A stretch of 64,000 nucleotides of DNA from an uncultured Clostridium sp. (GTDB taxonomy: Bacteria > Bacillota > Clostridia > Lachnospirales > Lachnospiraceae). Shown here piece after piece: positions 26,261 through 33,906 of this stretch (its first letter is position 1; every line of letters starts with the position of its first letter). A program made the position numbers and the translations under genes. The stretch covers positions 25,465 through 89,464 of the forward strand of contig URFM01000008.1 in the NCBI GenBank assembly GCA_900547035.1, given 5' to 3'. The notes beneath the pieces are model-generated. The model saw only the letters and a list, made by a program, of their open reading frames with translations. It made no database searches and was not told the origin of the DNA.

Positions 26261-27010
26261 CTACACCCCTCTCTTTTTTCTCTCCATATGGACAAAATAT
26301 TTTTGCTGATCCGCTTTATCATAGTTTCTGGAAAACTCAACCGGTGTTCCGTCTTCCAGACATGATATCCGTTCCCGATATAAAACCGCTTTTGGTTCTT
26401 TCATAAAGAGCTCTGTTCTCACTTGGAGCGACGGAATTCTTGCCTCGATCGTCTCATCTGCGTATCCCAATTCAACGCCATGCTGTTCATAAAATTCATA
26501 CAATGATGTTGTTGCGTCAAACTCATCCGGATTAATGTGAAAACCGAATCGCAGGCTGATAAATGTCTCGTGTAAAGCTGAAATGCGCCCATTAACCAAC
26601 CGCAGCCTTTTTAAATATCCGATTTTTTCTCCAGGGAAAATTTGCAACATTTCACTGATCTTGCCGTCTGCTTCAATCTCCCCACATTCTAAAATGATGG
26701 AGCTTGGTACATTGCCTCTCGCCCGCACCTCCTCGCTAAAACTATTAAAAGAAAACGTCTCTCTATATTTTTTTTGAGGAAGCACATAGGTACCAACGCC
26801 TTTCTTCTTTTTTACATATCCATATTTTTCCAAGTCAGATATAGCTCTTCTTACCGTGATTCTGCTTATTTCATACTTGTTCTGTAATTCTGCCTCTGAC
26901 GGGAGCAGAGAGTTTGCCGGGTATTCCCCCTCTATAATATTTTTCTCCAAAATCAAATAAAGCTGATGGTGAATCGGAATATTTGACTTTTTGTCCAACG
27001 TTCGTTTCAT
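26261..27010 (-). CDS. GntR/HutC-family transcriptional regulator with UTRA domain
   Basis: The 249-residue protein has an N-terminal winged helix (about 10-75) with LPSEAELQNKYEISRITVRRAISDLEKYG and a C-terminal UTRA ligand-binding domain with EFSRNYDKADQQKYFVHMER. It is the first gene of the PTS operon and probably represses it until a sugar phosphate or related compound binds. A TGTTATAACA palindrome overlaps its ribosome binding region and transcript start, which fits autorepression. Confidence 0.92.
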   Translation of the reverse strand: MKRTLDKKSNIPIHHQLYLILEKNIIEGEYPANSLLPSEAELQNKYEISRITVRRAISDLEKYGYVKKKKGVGTYVLPQKKYRETFSFNSFSEEVRARGNVPSSIILECGEIEADGKISEMLQIFPGEKIGYLKRLRLVNGRISALHETFISLRFGFHINPDEFDATTSLYEFYEQHGVELGYADETIEARIPSLQVRTELFMKEPKAVLYRERISCLEDGTPVEFSRNYDKADQQKYFVHMERKKRGV

Positions 27011-27020
27011 TTTACCCTCC

Positions 27021-27030
27021 TGTTATAACA
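27021..27030 (-). promoter_or_regulatory. Operator-like palindrome (proximal) of the PTS operon
   Basis: TGTTATAACA is a perfect 10-bp palindrome at the predicted transcript start and touching the AGGAGGG ribosome binding site of the GntR gene. The same core is repeated at 27142-27151. Confidence 0.7.
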
Positions 27031-27033
27031 TGT

Positions 27034-27062
27034 ATACTATCATATTATGATATGTGAGTCAA
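27034..27062 (-). promoter_or_regulatory. Promoter of the PTS/amidohydrolase operon
   Basis: On the minus strand, TTGACT and TAGTAT with a 17-base spacer. The proximal operator begins 4 bases downstream of the -10. Confidence 0.78.
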
Positions 27063-27138
27063 TATATTTGTACATTTTATTTGTTTTTTTCTTAAATTCA
27101 GCGATAAAGATCACATTTTGCACAATTCCAGGCCTTCA

Positions 27139-27154
27139 ACTTGTTATAACAAGT
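27139..27154. promoter_or_regulatory. Operator-like palindrome (distal)
   Basis: ACTTGTTATAACAAGT is a perfect 16-bp palindrome sharing the TGTTATAACA core, about 121 bases upstream of the proximal site. Next to it, AAAGGTTGC/GCAACCTTT (27155-27185) forms a hairpin with no T-run. Confidence 0.65.
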
Positions 27155-27215
27155 AAAGGTTGCCGCATTTTAAGCAGCAACCTTTCGCAAAAATTTCTAT
27201 TTCTAAATTGTTGGA

Positions 27216-28250
27216 TTACCTGGCCATCTCGCTCTGAGGCCCCTTCTGATTGTGGGCCTTGATAATGGTTTCAATCTCGTCCAGATTGGAGGACGGAAGG
27301 TCGCCGGGGATGGTATTCTTCACCGCTGCCGTGGCGTTTCCGTAAGCCACCGCCTTGGCGCAGTCCCCTCCGCTGGACAGCAGGCCGTAGAGGGCTCCCG
27401 ATATGTAGGCATCGCCGCTTCCGATACGGTCTACCACCTCGATATCCCGGTAAGGCTCCTCCTCATAGTATTCCTTCCGGGCCGCATCGTAGATGACGGA
27501 GCCGAAGGTATGGCGTTTGGGGCTGTGAACAATTCTCTGGGTGGAGGCCACAATAGAGATGGGGAACTCCTCCGTAAAGCTCTTCATCATTTCTCTTGCT
27601 GTTCCCGTCTTATGGAACGTCAGCCGGGCCGTATCCTCAGAGCAGAAGAAAATATCCACATAGGGCAGAATCTTCAGGATCGCCTCTCTGGCCTCATCTC
27701 CGCTCCACAGGTTTGCCCGATAGTTTACGTCAAAGCTTACCAGGGTTCCGGCCTCCTTAAAGCGCTTGATCATCTCTGTAGTAGTTTCCCGAATCTGAGG
27801 GCTTAAAGCCAGAGTGATTCCTGTAGTATGGAAACATTTGGAAGCCGTATAAACCTCCTCCGGAATCTCGTCCAGACTCAGGGAAAAGAAGGAACTATGC
27901 TGCCGGTCATAGATAACTTTGGGCTTTCTGGGATAAGCGCCGTTCTCATAATAGTAGATTCCAAGTCTGGCTCCCGCGGAATGGTCATACATAAAGAAAT
28001 CATCACTAACGCCGAAGGAGCGGATTTTTCCCTTCATAAAGCTGCCAATATCATGGGCCGGAAGCTTGGAGATTACGCCGGTGTGCAGTCCCAAGAGGGA
28101 AGCTCCAACCGCTACATTTAATTCTGCTCCTCCTACCTGCTTTACAAATGTATCGCCTCTGGAAAGGCGCTCGTTGTCCGGCGGCGACAAACGTAACAGT
28201 ACCTGACCCAAGGTCAGTAAATCGAAGGTTCTGCTGCTCTTATTTTCCAT
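27216..28250 (-). CDS. PfkB-family sugar kinase, KDG kinase-like
   Basis: The 344-residue protein is a ribokinase/PfkB fold with the N-terminal GGAELNVAVGASLLG motif and the C-terminal DRIGSGDAYISGALYG motif holding the catalytic Asp. It resembles 2-dehydro-3-deoxygluconokinases and is a diverged paralogue of the neighbouring kinase at 28419-29450. It has its own AAAGGAG site but follows a terminator and a small repeat, so it may be separately transcribed. The substrate might be KDG or another keto-sugar acid. Confidence 0.86.
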   Translation of the reverse strand: MENKSSRTFDLLTLGQVLLRLSPPDNERLSRGDTFVKQVGGAELNVAVGASLLGLHTGVISKLPAHDIGSFMKGKIRSFGVSDDFFMYDHSAGARLGIYYYENGAYPRKPKVIYDRQHSSFFSLSLDEIPEEVYTASKCFHTTGITLALSPQIRETTTEMIKRFKEAGTLVSFDVNYRANLWSGDEAREAILKILPYVDIFFCSEDTARLTFHKTGTAREMMKSFTEEFPISIVASTQRIVHSPKRHTFGSVIYDAARKEYYEEEPYRDIEVVDRIGSGDAYISGALYGLLSSGGDCAKAVAYGNATAAVKNTIPGDLPSSNLDEIETIIKAHNQKGPQSEMAR

Positions 28251-28272
28251 ACTCGTCTCCTTTTTCAGTGCT

Positions 28273-28355
28273 AAGCGCCTAAAGGACAGGCGCTAAGTGC
28301 TCGTAACTATACTCCGCACTAGGCTCGGAATGACCTCGCCAAGTGCTCGTAACTA
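28273..28355. repeat. Intergenic repeat with hairpin and 15-base direct repeats
   Basis: AAGTGCTCGTAACTA occurs at 28295-28309 and again at 28341-28355, a period of 46 bases. Just before it, AGCGCCT and AGGCGCT (28274-28280 with 28288-28294) form a 7-bp stem. The arrangement looks like a small dispersed intergenic element rather than an operator. It lies between two PfkB kinase genes. Confidence 0.6.
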
Positions 28356-28356
28356 A

Positions 28357-28390
28357 AAACGGCTAATACCTGGTTTGATATTAGCCGTTT
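28357..28390 (-). terminator. Terminator after the KDG kinase gene
   Basis: A perfect 12-bp stem (AAACGGCTAATA with TATTAGCCGTTT) and 10-base loop, 29 bases past the kinase stop; on the minus strand it is followed by TTTTTAGTTAC-like sequence. Confidence 0.8.
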
Positions 28391-28418
28391 GGAAAGCCTC
28401 TTAATTCAAGGCCTGTTC

Positions 28419-29450
28419 TTATCTCTGAACACGGCCGGATCCGTCTCCGCCAGCCAGGTTCTCAACATCCGCTCTGGTAACCAGGTTGAGGTCGCCGGGG
28501 ATGGTATGCTTTAAGGCGGAAGCAGCTACTGCAAACTCAAGGGCAGCCTTCATATCCTTGCCGTCCAGCAGTCCGCAAATCAGTCCGGCAGCAAAGGAAT
28601 CGCCGCCGCCTACGCGGTCTACAATAGGAGTAATGTGATATTTTCTGGAGTGATAGAACTCTCTGGTCTTTCCGTCCATAATGCATGCGGACCAGCCGTT
28701 GTCGGAAGCGCTGTGGCTCTCGCGCAGAGAGCTTACGATATACTTGAATCCGAACTTGTCAGCCATCTGATTGAAGATATCCACATAACCGGACAGCTCC
28801 AGCTCGCCGGAGGTCACGTCGGTATTGCCGGGCTTGAATCCCAGAACCTTCTCCGCATCCTCCTCATTGCCGATGCATACGTCTACATACTGCATGAAGT
28901 TGGTCATAACCTTCTGAGCCTTCTCGGAAGACCACAGTTTCTTACGGAAGTTTAAGTCAACGGAAACCGTTACGCCGTGAGCCTTGGCAGCCTTCAGGGC
29001 AGCCTCGGTCAGCTCGATGGCCGCATCGCTGATGGCGGGAGTGATTCCGGTGAAGTGGAACCAGTCGCAATCGGAGAAGATGGCGTCAAAATCAAACTGG
29101 TCGGGAGTAGCGGTAGCAATGGAGCTGTGAGCGCGGTCATAAACCACGTTGGAAGCTCTCATAGCGGATCCGGTCTCCAGATAGTAGATTCCCAGTCTCT
29201 CGCCGCTTCTGGAAATGTACTTGGTTCCAACATTGTATTTTCTTAAAGTCGCAACTGCGCACTCGCCGATGGGGTTGGCGGGAACCGCTGTTACGAACTG
29301 GGTGTCATGTCCATAATTTGCCAGAGACACTGCTACGTTGGCCTCGCCGCCGCCGTAGTTTACATCAAACTCATCAGCCTGGATGAACTTCTCATTGTTG
29401 GGGGTAGAGAGTCTTAACATAATCTCGCCCATGGTAACTACTTTTGCCAT
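28419..29450 (-). CDS. kdgK: 2-dehydro-3-deoxygluconokinase (PfkB family)
   Basis: This enzyme phosphorylates KDG to KDPG. The 343-residue protein has GGGEANVAVSLANYG, the GIYYLETG and YDRAHSS substrate segments and DRVGGGDSFAAGLICG with the catalytic Asp. It lies directly downstream of eda, the aldolase that splits KDPG, so the pair forms the end of the hexuronate pathway. AAGGAG precedes the start. A perfect intercistronic hairpin separates it from eda. Confidence 0.92.
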   Translation of the reverse strand: MAKVVTMGEIMLRLSTPNNEKFIQADEFDVNYGGGEANVAVSLANYGHDTQFVTAVPANPIGECAVATLRKYNVGTKYISRSGERLGIYYLETGSAMRASNVVYDRAHSSIATATPDQFDFDAIFSDCDWFHFTGITPAISDAAIELTEAALKAAKAHGVTVSVDLNFRKKLWSSEKAQKVMTNFMQYVDVCIGNEEDAEKVLGFKPGNTDVTSGELELSGYVDIFNQMADKFGFKYIVSSLRESHSASDNGWSACIMDGKTREFYHSRKYHITPIVDRVGGGDSFAAGLICGLLDGKDMKAALEFAVAASALKHTIPGDLNLVTRADVENLAGGDGSGRVQR

Positions 29451-29485
29451 TTTTCTATTCTCCTTAGATTTTAAATGATCGACGC

Positions 29486-29511
29486 AACTGTTCGGTCCTT
29501 CCTGAACAGTT
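29486..29511 (-). other. Intercistronic hairpin between eda and kdgK
   Basis: AACTGTTC and GAACAGTT form a perfect 8-bp stem around a 10-base loop. No T-run follows, so it may adjust mRNA stability or the relative yield of the two genes. Confidence 0.5.
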
Positions 29512-29521
29512 ACTGATAGAT

Positions 29522-30172
29522 TTATGCTCTTGCTGCTGCTACTGCCTTTACAAACTCCTGCGCCTTAGCAGTTACAGCTGCGTAGTCGCCAGTCTTAGCG
29601 CCCTTGGTCAGGCTGCTTCCGGTGCCAACCGCATATGCGCCGGCCTTAATCCACTTGTCTACATTGTCCACATCAACGCCGCCGGAAGGCATGAACTCAC
29701 CCTGGGGCAGGGGGCCCTTGAAGGAGCTGATTGCAGCGGGTCCTACAATATTTCCGGGGAAGATCTTAATAACGTCGCAGCCTGCCTCCATAGCGGTCAC
29801 CGCCTCGGTAGGAGTCATAACGCCCGGGAGCATAGGTACTCTGTAGCGGTTGCACAGTTTGATCGTATCCAGATTCAGACTGGGGCTTACAATATAATTG
29901 GCTCCTGCCAGAATGCAGGCTCTTGCGGTTTCAGGGTCCAGAACGGTTCCTGCGCCAATGACGATCTTGTCGTTGTTTTTGTATTTCTCGGCCATCATCT
30001 TGATGAATCCAACGGGATCTCCATCGTCCATGGTCATGGTCAGCTCGATGAAATTGATTCCGCCGGCGATAATGGCATCTACTACCTTCTCACCCTGTTC
30101 ATAATTCTTTGCGCGGACAACTGCAACCAGGCAGTCTTCCTTCATTCTTGCCAAAACCTGTTCTTTCTTCAT
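29522..30172 (-). CDS. eda: KDPG/4-hydroxy-2-oxoglutarate aldolase
   Basis: This class I aldolase cleaves KDPG to pyruvate and glyceraldehyde 3-phosphate. The 216-residue TIM barrel has the Glu in INFIELTMT, IGAGTVLD, ANYIVSPSLN and the Schiff-base Lys in CDVIKIFPG, with the phosphate loop PSGGVD. AGAAGGAG precedes the start. It is the first gene of eda-kdgK, behind a strong promoter that overlaps the end of the IclR gene. Confidence 0.94.
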   Translation of the reverse strand: MKKEQVLARMKEDCLVAVVRAKNYEQGEKVVDAIIAGGINFIELTMTMDDGDPVGFIKMMAEKYKNNDKIVIGAGTVLDPETARACILAGANYIVSPSLNLDTIKLCNRYRVPMLPGVMTPTEAVTAMEAGCDVIKIFPGNIVGPAAISSFKGPLPQGEFMPSGGVDVDNVDKWIKAGAYAVGTGSSLTKGAKTGDYAAVTAKAQEFVKAVAAARA

Positions 30173-30194
30173 TTTTCTTCTCCTTCTTTCTCAA

Positions 30195-30227
30195 TTCGCA
30201 TATGCGAACTTCTTTCACAAATGCGAT
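30195..30227 (-). promoter_or_regulatory. Tandem operator-like palindromes in the eda leader
   Basis: TTCGCATATGCGAA (30195-30208) is a perfect 14-bp palindrome, and TTCACAAATGCGAT (30214-30227) is a degenerate copy 19 bases away. Both lie downstream of the eda transcript start. They resemble the TTCGTATATAC-type sites before the IclR gene. Confidence 0.65.
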
Positions 30228-30239
30228 TTTTATAGTTCC

Positions 30240-30268
30240 ATATTACAACCCAGATTCCTGTTTGTCAA
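30240..30268 (-). promoter_or_regulatory. Promoter of eda-kdgK
   Basis: On the minus strand, consensus TTGACA and TAATAT with a 17-base spacer. The -35 overlaps the last codons of the upstream IclR gene. Confidence 0.8.
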
Positions 30269-31029
30269 CTGTATTTTCCTAAAAAACCAAGAAGCCTGGA
30301 AACTTCTGCGGCCTTCTTTTTCACCAGTTTTCCAAGGGCGTAGTAATCCTCCGTAGGCTTATAGAGGCTGGAAACGCTGATCGCCCCTACAACAGCTCCA
30401 TCTTGGCCGAATACAGGCGCGCCCACACACTCCATATGCTCCTCCAGTTCTCTGGCATCCAGAGCGTATCCTTTCTCCCGGATTTTCTCCAGTTCTGCCT
30501 TCAGCTGGTTTTTGCTGACAATGGTATAGGGTGTCTTTTGTACAAATGTAATCTGAGCGATGACCGAATCCTGGACTTCCTTCTCCTCAAAGGCAAGTAT
30601 CGCTTTTCCAAGAGAGGTGCAGTACAGAGGATTCTTTGTTCCCACAGTAGCCGTGGTTATAATAGGGTTTTCCGGCTCCGATTTGCAAAGGTATACCAGT
30701 TCCTCATCTGAGCGAACTCCAAAGAATACGGTTTTCCCAACCTCCCTGGCGAAAGCTTTCAGCTCCGGATCGATCACGCCGATAAAGTCCAGGTGATTGG
30801 TGTAGCTTATACCGATGCGGTAAGCGTTCAGTCCAATATGATACCGCTGCTTCTGCTCCTTTGTCATGTGGAGCATCCCGGCATATACCAGAGTAGTGGC
30901 AATGTCGTAGGCGCTGGTTTTCGGCAGGTCCAGGGCGGTACAAATCTCATCCAGCGTAATTCCGTCAGGCCGTTTGGAAACCAGTTTCAGCATATCTATG
31001 GTTCGCAGGGCAGTTCTGTTTAATTTCAT
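30265..31029 (-). CDS. IclR-family transcriptional regulator (KdgR-like)
   Basis: The 254-residue protein has an N-terminal winged helix (LDEICTALDLPKTSAYDIATTL) and a C-terminal IclR effector domain with VFFGVRSDEELVYLCK and YCTSLGKAILAF. It lies between uxaA and eda and probably senses KDG or a related keto-acid. Palindromic sites of a shared type occur before its own gene and before eda. CAAGGAGG precedes the start. Confidence 0.9.
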   Translation of the reverse strand: MKLNRTALRTIDMLKLVSKRPDGITLDEICTALDLPKTSAYDIATTLVYAGMLHMTKEQKQRYHIGLNAYRIGISYTNHLDFIGVIDPELKAFAREVGKTVFFGVRSDEELVYLCKSEPENPIITTATVGTKNPLYCTSLGKAILAFEEKEVQDSVIAQITFVQKTPYTIVSKNQLKAELEKIREKGYALDARELEEHMECVGAPVFGQDGAVVGAISVSSLYKPTEDYYALGKLVKKKAAEVSRLLGFLGKYS

Positions 31030-31060
31030 CTTAATTTCAGCCTCCTTGAACTGATATATT

Positions 31061-31117
31061 TTCGTATATACAGTTCAAATACGTATATACGACTATTCAG
31101 ATTCAGTATACACGAAT
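31061..31117 (-). promoter_or_regulatory. Cluster of three GTATATAC-type sites before the IclR gene
   Basis: TTCGTATATACAG (31061-31073), TACGTATATACGA (31080-31092) and AGTATACACGAAT (31105-31117) are spaced at 19-25 bases. Each contains half or more of a TTCGNATATNCGAA palindrome, the form seen intact before eda. Autoregulation is likely. Confidence 0.55.
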
Positions 31118-31181
31118 TAAGAAGGAATTGCAACTGCCCTTTTGCCTCATCATCCCCTGCTTCAATCCATTTTATGCCTGG

Positions 31182-32663
31182 TTACAGGGTTACCCCTCCT
31201 TTGAAGATTGCCATATCGTGAAATCCCGCTTCTTCGGACTTCACTTTCTTTCCGGAGGCCACTTCCAGCACGTAATCAAAGAGAGCCTGAGCCATCTCTT
31301 CCTTGGTCTTGTCTTCCACCATGCGGCCGGCATTAAAGTCGATCCAGTTCTCCTTATAACCAGCCAGCTTGGAATTGCTGGAAATCTTCACTGTAGGAAC
31401 CGGAGATGCAAAGGGGGTTCCACGTCCGGTAGTAAAGAGCACAATCTGCGCGCCGGATACTGCCAGGGCCGTAGCTGCTACCAAATCGTTTCCGGGAGCG
31501 CTGAGCAGGTTCAGACCGCGGTTCTTTACCGGTTCCGCATACTCCAGAACGCCCCTTACCAAAGAACTTCCGGATTTCTGAGTACATCCCAGAGATTTGT
31601 CTTCCAGCGTAGAAATTCCGCCCTTTTTATTTCCCGGAGAAGGATTCTCGTAAATAGTCTGATTATGGCTGGTAAAATAGTTTTTGAAATTATTGATCAA
31701 ATCGACGGTTTTATCAAAAAGTTCCGGTGTGGCGCAGCGGTTCATCAAGATAGTCTCCGCTCCAAACATCTCCGGTACCTCCGTAAGGATGGTAGTACCT
31801 CCTTTGCTCACGAGAAGATCGGAGAAAGCGCCTACCGTAGGATTGGCAGTAATACCGGAGAGTCCGTCGGAACCGCCGCACTTCATTCCGATTACCAGCT
31901 CGCTGGCATCGATTTTCTCTCTGGAGAAGCCCTGGGCGTAATCCGCCAGTTCCTTCAACAGTTCCATAGCCGCTTCCATCTCATCTTCCACATCCTGGCA
32001 CTGAAGGAATTTCACTCTCTGCTCATCGTATTCCCCGATGTATTCTTTCAATACCGGAATATTGCTGTTCTCGCAGCCAAGGCCAAGTACCAGAACACCC
32101 GCCGCATTGGGATGATGAATCATATCCGCCAGTACCTTTCTGGTGTTTTCCTGGTCATCTCCCATCTGAGAGCAGCCGTAGGGGTGATTAAAGGCGATCA
32201 CATCTTCCAGATTTCCTCTAATCAGTGACTTAGCTTCCTGCTCCAGTGCCTTGGCAATGGAATTGACGCAGCCCACTGTTGGGATAATCCAGATTTCATT
32301 GCGCACACCCGCCTTGCCGTCGGTCCGGCGATAGCCCTGGAAGTAAGCGTGTTCTGTCGGCTCCACATCCTGCCCTGTGGGATGATATTCATAGGAAAGG
32401 ATATCTCCCAAGGCGGTCTTTACATTATGTACATGGACCCATTGTCCGGGCTGAATGTCCTCCTTGGCATAGCCGATGCGAAAACCGTACTTTACGACCT
32501 CTTCTCCTGCCTGAATGGGGCGCAGCGCAAACTTATGTCCCTGAGGAATATCCTCTGTCATCGTTACTTCTGTGCCCGCCACGTTTAAGGTTTCCCCCTG
32601 AGCGATGGGACGCAGCGCCACTGCAACATTATCGTTCCCGTTGATCTTTACAATGTCCTGCAT
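31182..32663 (-). CDS. uxaA: Altronate dehydratase
   Basis: This iron-dependent enzyme dehydrates altronate to KDG. The 493-residue protein has an N-terminal SAF domain (about 1-90) and the D-galactarate/altronate dehydratase body with GYRRTDGKAGVRNEIWIIPTVGCVN-type start (seen as GYRRTDGKAGVRN), FNHPYGCSQMGDD, GLGCENSNIP and MKCGGSDGLSGITANP. The length is normal for UxaA. It is divergent from the LacI regulator and uxaC, with a two-operator control region between. Confidence 0.93.
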   Translation of the reverse strand: MQDIVKINGNDNVAVALRPIAQGETLNVAGTEVTMTEDIPQGHKFALRPIQAGEEVVKYGFRIGYAKEDIQPGQWVHVHNVKTALGDILSYEYHPTGQDVEPTEHAYFQGYRRTDGKAGVRNEIWIIPTVGCVNSIAKALEQEAKSLIRGNLEDVIAFNHPYGCSQMGDDQENTRKVLADMIHHPNAAGVLVLGLGCENSNIPVLKEYIGEYDEQRVKFLQCQDVEDEMEAAMELLKELADYAQGFSREKIDASELVIGMKCGGSDGLSGITANPTVGAFSDLLVSKGGTTILTEVPEMFGAETILMNRCATPELFDKTVDLINNFKNYFTSHNQTIYENPSPGNKKGGISTLEDKSLGCTQKSGSSLVRGVLEYAEPVKNRGLNLLSAPGNDLVAATALAVSGAQIVLFTTGRGTPFASPVPTVKISSNSKLAGYKENWIDFNAGRMVEDKTKEEMAQALFDYVLEVASGKKVKSEEAGFHDMAIFKGGVTL

Positions 32664-32752
32664 AGTTTTCTCCTACTCTCCTGTTTTAATAAATGATGGC
32701 TTTCTTCAAATAAACGCTCGTACGGAATTTCGTACAAAGCAATTCATTTTTA

Positions 32753-32766
32753 TGTAAGTGCTTACA
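32753..32766. promoter_or_regulatory. LacI-type operator at the uxaA promoter
   Basis: TGTAAGTGCTTACA is a 14-bp near-perfect palindrome that begins 3 bases downstream of the minus-strand -10 of the uxaA promoter, a position suited to repression. Confidence 0.8.
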
Positions 32767-32769
32767 ATT

Positions 32770-32798
32770 ATTCTACAAAAGTTCTGGAAATAAGTCAA
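32770..32798 (-). promoter_or_regulatory. Promoter of uxaA
   Basis: On the minus strand, TTGACT and TAGAAT with a 17-base spacer. Confidence 0.8.
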
Positions 32799-32816
32799 TA
32801 AAAAAATCGAAAACTA

Positions 32817-32845
32817 TTGCAATATTTGCGGGAAATATGTATAAT
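32817..32845 (+). promoter_or_regulatory. Promoter of the LacI regulator and uxaC
   Basis: TTGCAA and TATAAT with a 17-base spacer. The operator at 32855-32868 covers the expected transcript start. Confidence 0.8.
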
Positions 32846-32854
32846 GATTTTAGC

Positions 32855-32868
32855 TGTAAGCGCTTACA
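32855..32868. promoter_or_regulatory. LacI-type operator at the regulator's own promoter
   Basis: TGTAAGCGCTTACA is a perfect 14-bp palindrome, with its centre 102 bases from the centre of the sister site at 32753-32766. Confidence 0.85.
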
Positions 32869-32886
32869 GAATGTGAGGTTGATTTT

Positions 32887-33888
32887 ATGAACATCTACGA
32901 CGTTTCCAAACATGCCGGCGTTTCCATCGCCACCGTATCCAGGGTGCTCAACGGCAACCCCAATGTCAGTGACAAAACCCGCCGCAAGGTACTGGCCGTT
33001 ATGGATGAGCTGGGCTATACTCCCAATGTATTTGCCCGCGGGTTGGGACTGAACACTATGAAAACTATCGGGATCATGTGCTCCGACTCCTCCGACCTCT
33101 ATCTGGCAAACGCCATCTACTATCTGGAGCGGGGGCTGCGCAGCAACGGCTACGATGCCATTCTCTGCTGCACCGGATACGACCTGGAAGCAAAACAGCA
33201 GTATTTTGAACTTCTCCGTTCCAAACGGGTGGACGCCATCATTCTGGCGGGCTCCAAGTTTGTGGAGATGCGCCCCCGGGACAATGAATATATTATTGAA
33301 GCCGCAGCCAAACTTCCCATCATGCTGGTCAACGGGTATCTGGAGGGCGAGAATATTTACAGCACAATCTGCGATGACCGGGCAGCCGTCTATCAGGTAA
33401 CCAGGGAACTTTTAAATTCCGGAAGGCGGAAGCTTCTTTATCTTTATACCAGCCACTCTTTCAGCGGAGTCAACAAATTGGCTGGTTTTAAAGAAGCCCA
33501 CCAGCAGATGGGACTGGAAGTTCCGGATTCCATGATCCGCCAGTGCGCCAAAGACATTTCCGTGGCCCGTGATCTCTTGTTAACGCTCCATCGGGAGGGA
33601 CTGGAATTTGACGCTGTGGTCACTTCCGATGATTCTCTTGCGGTAGGGGCAGTAAAATTCGCCCACGCGGCAGGAATTTCCATTCCCGATGAGCTTTCCA
33701 TCATCGGCTACAACGATTCCATCCTGGCCCGTTCCACGGACCCGGAAATTACTTCCATTGACAGCAAAGTGGAAGCGCTTTGCTCTACTACAATCAATAC
33801 GCTTATGGGTGTATTCAGCGGCAAGAATGTTCCAAGCCGGACCACCATTGCCTCTGATTTAATAAAAAGACAAACCACCAATTTTTAA
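32887..33888 (+). CDS. LacI-family transcriptional regulator of hexuronate genes
   Basis: The 333-residue protein starts with the LacI helix-turn-helix MNIYDVSKHAGVSIATVSRVLNG split around the recognition helix, the hinge helix NVFARGLG, and a periplasmic-binding-protein-like effector domain. It stands between two LacI-type operators and uxaC, so it likely represses uxaA, itself and uxaC. A galacturonate- or glucuronate-derived effector is inferred. Confidence 0.93.
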   Translation: MNIYDVSKHAGVSIATVSRVLNGNPNVSDKTRRKVLAVMDELGYTPNVFARGLGLNTMKTIGIMCSDSSDLYLANAIYYLERGLRSNGYDAILCCTGYDLEAKQQYFELLRSKRVDAIILAGSKFVEMRPRDNEYIIEAAAKLPIMLVNGYLEGENIYSTICDDRAAVYQVTRELLNSGRRKLLYLYTSHSFSGVNKLAGFKEAHQQMGLEVPDSMIRQCAKDISVARDLLLTLHREGLEFDAVVTSDDSLAVGAVKFAHAAGISIPDELSIIGYNDSILARSTDPEITSIDSKVEALCSTTINTLMGVFSGKNVPSRTTIASDLIKRQTTNF

Positions 33889-33906
33889 TCAAGGAGGACT
33901 TCTTCT

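Noticed and set aside
27155..27185. AAAGGTTGC/GCAACCTTT hairpin as terminator of the 27216-28250 kinase
   Set aside because: A 9-bp stem is present but no T-run follows on either strand, so I do not list it as a terminator.
29478..29486. GATCGACGCA repeated near 20391-20400
   Set aside because: Only two short copies in unrelated contexts; chance is a sufficient explanation.
31128..32228. Long open frame on the plus strand (366 codons)
   Set aside because: It is antisense to uxaA, which has strong family motifs; the plus-strand product has no recognisable fold.
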